Shown here: positions 60,967 to 64,000 of the stretch, in pieces
Layout: every line of letters begins with the position of its first letter
Numbering within the stretch: position 1 is the first letter of the stretch
Origin: Lachnospiraceae bacterium P6B14
Lineage (GTDB): Bacteria > Bacillota > Clostridia > Lachnospirales > Lachnospiraceae
DNA: 64,000 bases
Reading direction: 5' to 3'
Assembly (NCBI GenBank): GCA_000687695.1
Contig: JHWZ01000002.1
Coordinates: 186,001-250,000, forward strand
Notes under the pieces: generated by a model
What the model saw: only the letters and a program-made list of their open reading frames with translations
The model's database searches: none
Told to the model about the DNA's origin: nothing
Translations under genes and position numbers: made by a program

Positions 60967-61950
60967 ATGGAAACAAGGATCGAGAAAAAGGAAACCACTT
61001 TCCGCGGCAATGTGCTTTATATGGTCGTGCCGTGCTACAACGAGGAGGCTGTTCTCCCGGAGACAGTTAAAAGACTTACAAAAAAACTCGAGGATATGAT
61101 CGCCAGGAAAAAGATCAATGAGAGGAGCCGTATTCTTTTTGTGAATGACGGGTCAAAGGATGGTACCTGGAAACTGATAACCAAGTATTATCTTGAGAAT
61201 CCGTTAGTTAGCGGTCTCAATCTTTCGAGAAACCGCGGACATCAGAACGCGGTGCTGGCAGGACTCATGTACGCAAAGGATCACGCTGATGTGGCGATAA
61301 GCATGGATGCTGATCTGCAGGATGATATCGAGGCGATAGAGCAGATGATCGAGAGATATCATGACGGTCTGGATGTCGTATACGGTGTCAGATCCGACAG
61401 AAAAAAGGATTCGGGATTTAAGCGTTTTACAGCTGAGTTTTTTTACAAACTGATGCTGAAGATGGGCGTGGATATCATCTTCAATCACGCTGATTTCAGG
61501 TTGATGAGCAGGCGTGTTTTGGAGGAACTTGAGAACTATAAAGAGGTCAATCTTTTCCTCAGAGGCATGGTGCCTTTGATCGGATTCCCGTCGGGACAGG
61601 TGCTCTACGAGAGACAGGAAAGATTCGCCGGGGAGAGCAAATACCCACTCAGAAAAATGCTCTCATTCGCGCTTGACGGTATCACATCATTTTCCGTAAA
61701 GCCGATCCGTATGATAATGACGGTGGGTGTCGTGATATTTTTCATAAGCTTTATAATCCTGGTATGGTCGATCATTCGTCACTTCCAAGGGGCGACGGTA
61801 CTGGGTTGGAGCTCGACCATGGTGTCCATATGGGCGCTGGGAGGCCTGCAGTTACTGGCGATAGGTATAGTCGGCGAGTACATCGGAAAGATGTATCTGG
61901 AGACGAAAAAGCGTCCGAGATTCGCAGTTCAGGACGTGCTCGACGATTGA
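60967..61950 (+). CDS. GtrB/DPM1-like family 2 glycosyltransferase
   Basis: A 327-residue membrane enzyme of the polyprenyl-phosphate glycosyltransferase type (GtrB, YfdH, DPM1 relatives). N-terminal GT-A domain: VVPCYNEEAVLPETVKRLTK, FVNDGSKDGTWKLI, SMDADLQDDIEAIEQMIERY (DxD-type), and RDRK-like ERQERFAGESKYPLRKML. Two C-terminal helices (IRMIMTVGVVIFFISFIIL; ALGGLQLLAIGIVGEYIG) anchor it. It probably loads a sugar on undecaprenyl phosphate. Confidence 0.92.
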   Translation: METRIEKKETTFRGNVLYMVVPCYNEEAVLPETVKRLTKKLEDMIARKKINERSRILFVNDGSKDGTWKLITKYYLENPLVSGLNLSRNRGHQNAVLAGLMYAKDHADVAISMDADLQDDIEAIEQMIERYHDGLDVVYGVRSDRKKDSGFKRFTAEFFYKLMLKMGVDIIFNHADFRLMSRRVLEELENYKEVNLFLRGMVPLIGFPSGQVLYERQERFAGESKYPLRKMLSFALDGITSFSVKPIRMIMTVGVVIFFISFIILVWSIIRHFQGATVLGWSSTMVSIWALGGLQLLAIGIVGEYIGKMYLETKKRPRFAVQDVLDD

Positions 61951-61960
61951 TGGAGGATAA

Positions 61961-63124
61961 ATGAAGGTAGCGTTGGCCATAGTGGCCTATAACGAAGAAA
62001 AATATCTGCCAGTCCTTTTGGAGGATGTGAAAAAGCAGACCTATCCGCATGAAAAGATAGAGGTGCTGCTCGTCGACAGCGGTTCAGATGACGGGACAAA
62101 AAAGCTGATGGATGATTTCGCTTCAGAGGGCGGAAATTTTTCATCAGACGAGACTGCAGACTCGGAGGAGGGGGCTCATACAGCCGGATTCGGTCGGGTG
62201 TGGATAGGTGACAATCCGAAAAAAAGACAGAGTGCCGGATGGAATGTGGCTATAGATGAGTTTTTGGCTGAGAAAGATGAGCCGGCTCAGGCGCTCATCA
62301 GAGTTGACGCGCATGCGAGGATACCTGAGGAGTTTGTTATTTCCTGTGTTGAGGCGCTGGGTTCGGAGAATCGATCTGAGGAAACAAAAGAAGGTGCGGC
62401 CGAGTATGTAGTCGGCGGAGCACGCCCCACCATCTGTGATTCGGATGGAGCCTGGAGTAGGACACTGTGGATGGCCGAGGAGTCGATGTTCGGATCGAGT
62501 CCTTCTACTGCCAGAAGAGGTGCATCATCTGATATGGATGAGGATGCATCTGATGTAAGAATGTATGAGGAGCCGAAACGACGTACATACGTAAAAAGTC
62601 TTTTTCACGCCTGCTATCGGCGTGAGGTTTTGGAGAGTGTAGGCGGATTCCGAGAGGATCTCGGCAGGACCGAGGATAACGAGTATCACTACCGGATCAG
62701 AAAAGCGGGATATAAGATTTACAGATCACCTTATATCTATTCTGAACAGTATGTGAGACCAACTCTGGCTAAGATGATAAAGCAGAAGACCGGAAACGGA
62801 TTTTGGGTTGGCAGAACGCTCGGGATAGTGCCCGGGTGCATATCGATATATCATTTGGTGCCATTTGTATTTTTATCGGCCATCGTGACGACTGCTATCA
62901 TGGCTGTGTGCGGATGGCTGATGCCTTTGCAACTGCTGGGTAGTGTGTATCTGTCTGTTGCTGTTTTGATGGCTGTTTACAGTGCGTTCAGGCTGCAGTA
63001 TGCCGGAGAGAGAGTAAGTGTTTTGGCTGTGCTTTTGCCGGTGATATTTTTTTGTCTGCATGTGTGTTACGGTGCGGGCACATTTTTTGGGATAATATCT
63101 ATTCCGTTTGGAAGGAAAAAATAA
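61961..63124 (+). CDS. Family 2 glycosyltransferase with C-terminal membrane helices
   Basis: A 387-residue protein. GT-A domain: VAYNEEKYLPVLLEDVKKQT, VDSGSDDGTKKLM, a DxD-type motif in IRVDAHARIPEEF and a late EDNEYHYRIRKAGYKI. It has three hydrophobic helices after residue 285. An insertion of about 40 residues rich in Ser, Asp and Glu (residues about 180-205) lies between the DxD region and the acceptor lobe, and a smaller acidic insertion lies near residue 55. Similar enzymes (ExoA-like) build exopolysaccharide repeats. It starts ten bases after the previous gene. Confidence 0.9.
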   Translation: MKVALAIVAYNEEKYLPVLLEDVKKQTYPHEKIEVLLVDSGSDDGTKKLMDDFASEGGNFSSDETADSEEGAHTAGFGRVWIGDNPKKRQSAGWNVAIDEFLAEKDEPAQALIRVDAHARIPEEFVISCVEALGSENRSEETKEGAAEYVVGGARPTICDSDGAWSRTLWMAEESMFGSSPSTARRGASSDMDEDASDVRMYEEPKRRTYVKSLFHACYRREVLESVGGFREDLGRTEDNEYHYRIRKAGYKIYRSPYIYSEQYVRPTLAKMIKQKTGNGFWVGRTLGIVPGCISIYHLVPFVFLSAIVTTAIMAVCGWLMPLQLLGSVYLSVAVLMAVYSAFRLQYAGERVSVLAVLLPVIFFCLHVCYGAGTFFGIISIPFGRKK

Positions 63125-64000
63125 ATGGGATACAAAGAAGAGGTTGCTATAGTGATCGCGGCGCTCGATCCGGATGAACGTATGGTGGAGCTCGTAGACA
63201 GTCTGCACGAAAACGGCTTCAAAAGGATAATCCTGGTGGATGACGGGAGCGCGATCAAAAACCGTGTTTTTTTTAAAACATGTAAGGAAAGGTACGGCTG
63301 CAAGCTGATCCGCCATGTTGTTAACTTTGGCAAGGGTATCGCGATCAAGTCGGCTTTCAACTATATACTTGAGGAGTGTCCTGAAATCGCGGGAGCAGTG
63401 ACCGCGGACTGTGACGGTCAGCACACTGTAGAGGATATCGATAAATGTGCAAGTCTCGTTTGCCTGCATCCTGATGAGCTGATACTGGGCTGCAGAAGTT
63501 TTGATGATAAGGAGATTCCGCTCAGATCGAGATTCGGAAATAAATGCACGAAGCTTATCTTAAAGGCACTCTGTGGACTGAAGGTAAGCGATACACAGAC
63601 CGGACTTCGCGGTATGCCCATCGGACTGATACGAGAGCACTTTGCCCGTACCAAGGGCGAGCGCTACGAGTATGAGATGAACATGTTACTCGAGGCGAGA
63701 GATTACCATATCCCGGTCAGAGAGTTTCCGATACAGACTATCTACATCAAAAAAAATGAGAGCTCACATTTCAATCCGTTCAGAGATTCGATCAGGATAT
63801 ACAAGGTGTTTATCAAGTTTATGCTGAGTTCGTTCTCGAGTTTTTTGGTAGATATTCTGATGTATTTCCTTCTCGGATATATCCTGAGACCGTTTATAGA
63901 GGATGAGACGCTCGTTTTCGGAGTGAGTGTCCTGATCATCACGCGCACGGTCCTCGCCAGAGCAGTGAGCTCGATATACAACTTTATGATGAATAAAAAG
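63125..64000 (+). CDS. Family 2 glycosyltransferase with GtrA-like domain, cut by the right edge
   Basis: The frame starts at ATG 63125, one base after the previous stop, and is open to the end of the window (292 codons). Residues about 5-215 are a GT-A domain: VIAALDPDERMVELVDSLHE, LVDDGSAIKNRVFF, HVVNFGKGIAIKSAFNYILE, TADCDGQHTVEDID (DxD-type) and TQTGLRGMP. From about residue 238 the hydrophobic SSFSSFLVDILMYFLLGYIL, then a second helix and SSIYNFMMNKK, match a GtrA-type membrane domain. Fusion of this kind is known for polyprenyl-phosphate sugar transferases. The C-terminus lies outside the window. Confidence 0.88.
   Translation, partial: MGYKEEVAIVIAALDPDERMVELVDSLHENGFKRIILVDDGSAIKNRVFFKTCKERYGCKLIRHVVNFGKGIAIKSAFNYILEECPEIAGAVTADCDGQHTVEDIDKCASLVCLHPDELILGCRSFDDKEIPLRSRFGNKCTKLILKALCGLKVSDTQTGLRGMPIGLIREHFARTKGERYEYEMNMLLEARDYHIPVREFPIQTIYIKKNESSHFNPFRDSIRIYKVFIKFMLSSFSSFLVDILMYFLLGYILRPFIEDETLVFGVSVLIITRTVLARAVSSIYNFMMNKK

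Overview
The window looks like a chromosomal stretch of a low-to-mid-GC Gram-positive anaerobe, most likely a Lachnospiraceae member of the Butyrivibrio/Roseburia/Eubacterium type. The reasons are strong GGAGG ribosome sites, sigma-A promoters with 17-18 bp spacers, many secreted proteins built on lysine-rich bacterial Ig-like domains, a BspA-type leucine-rich-repeat surface protein, the CdaA/CdaR pair, a NusG domain II membrane protein, a Gx transporter and a ribitol teichoic-acid-type (tarI/tarJ, tagD) cell-envelope block. The assignment is inferred from gene content; no rRNA or tRNA gene is present to confirm it.

Layout. 1-5 kb: XRE regulator remnant, HD protein, hexapeptide acetyltransferase, an AT-rich flavodoxin-fold oxidoreductase, then an ArsR / permease / thioredoxin / SDR operon with a clear promoter-operator. 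5-14.5 kb: an accessory stretch of small genes with several broken ones (a KilA-N gene with its middle deleted, a Cys-rich gene interrupted by a palindromic element, a truncated copy of a small membrane-protein gene), an HTH-Fic protein under a promoter flanked by an inverted repeat, a DUF1294-nuclease fusion and a run of small proteins. 14.5-17.9 kb: an isolated two-gene unit, an EEP-fold nuclease/phosphatase overlapping a 785-residue protein of unknown family, under its own consensus promoter. 18-21 kb: nicotinamidase, a stand-alone condensation-type acyltransferase and a beta-lactamase-fold hydrolase.

21-26 kb: an operon encoding an exported Ig-rhodanese and an exported Ig-cysteine desulfurase, followed by tex. 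These two look like an extracytoplasmic sulfur-transfer pair and are the most unusual functional prediction here. 26-34 kb: chemoreceptor, a decayed ZIP transporter beside an HMA copper-chaperone-like gene with a DtxR-type operator, an operon of nucleotidase / TtcA-like / TcdA / giant LRR surface protein. 34-46 kb: a three-gene minus-strand operon, WYL regulator, TSCPD protein, secreted proteins, an esterase, a GGDEF cyclase, an Ig-lipase-like protein, NusG-II protein, superoxide dismutase, CDF transporter and Gx transporter.

46-51 kb: a c-di-AMP operon in which two uncharacterised membrane proteins precede cdaA and cdaR. 51-52.6 kb: an acyl-CoA carboxyltransferase on the minus strand. 52.7-64 kb: an envelope polysaccharide/teichoic acid block (tagD, CDP-glycerol transferase, LCP ligase, sugar aminotransferase, O-antigen-ligase-like protein, tarI, tarJ, three family 2 glycosyltransferases), the last running off the right edge. 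Three complex palindromic elements (about 8.6, 51.0 and 59.7 kb), one sitting between tarI and tarJ and one inside a gene, suggest a family of dispersed structured repeats in this genome.
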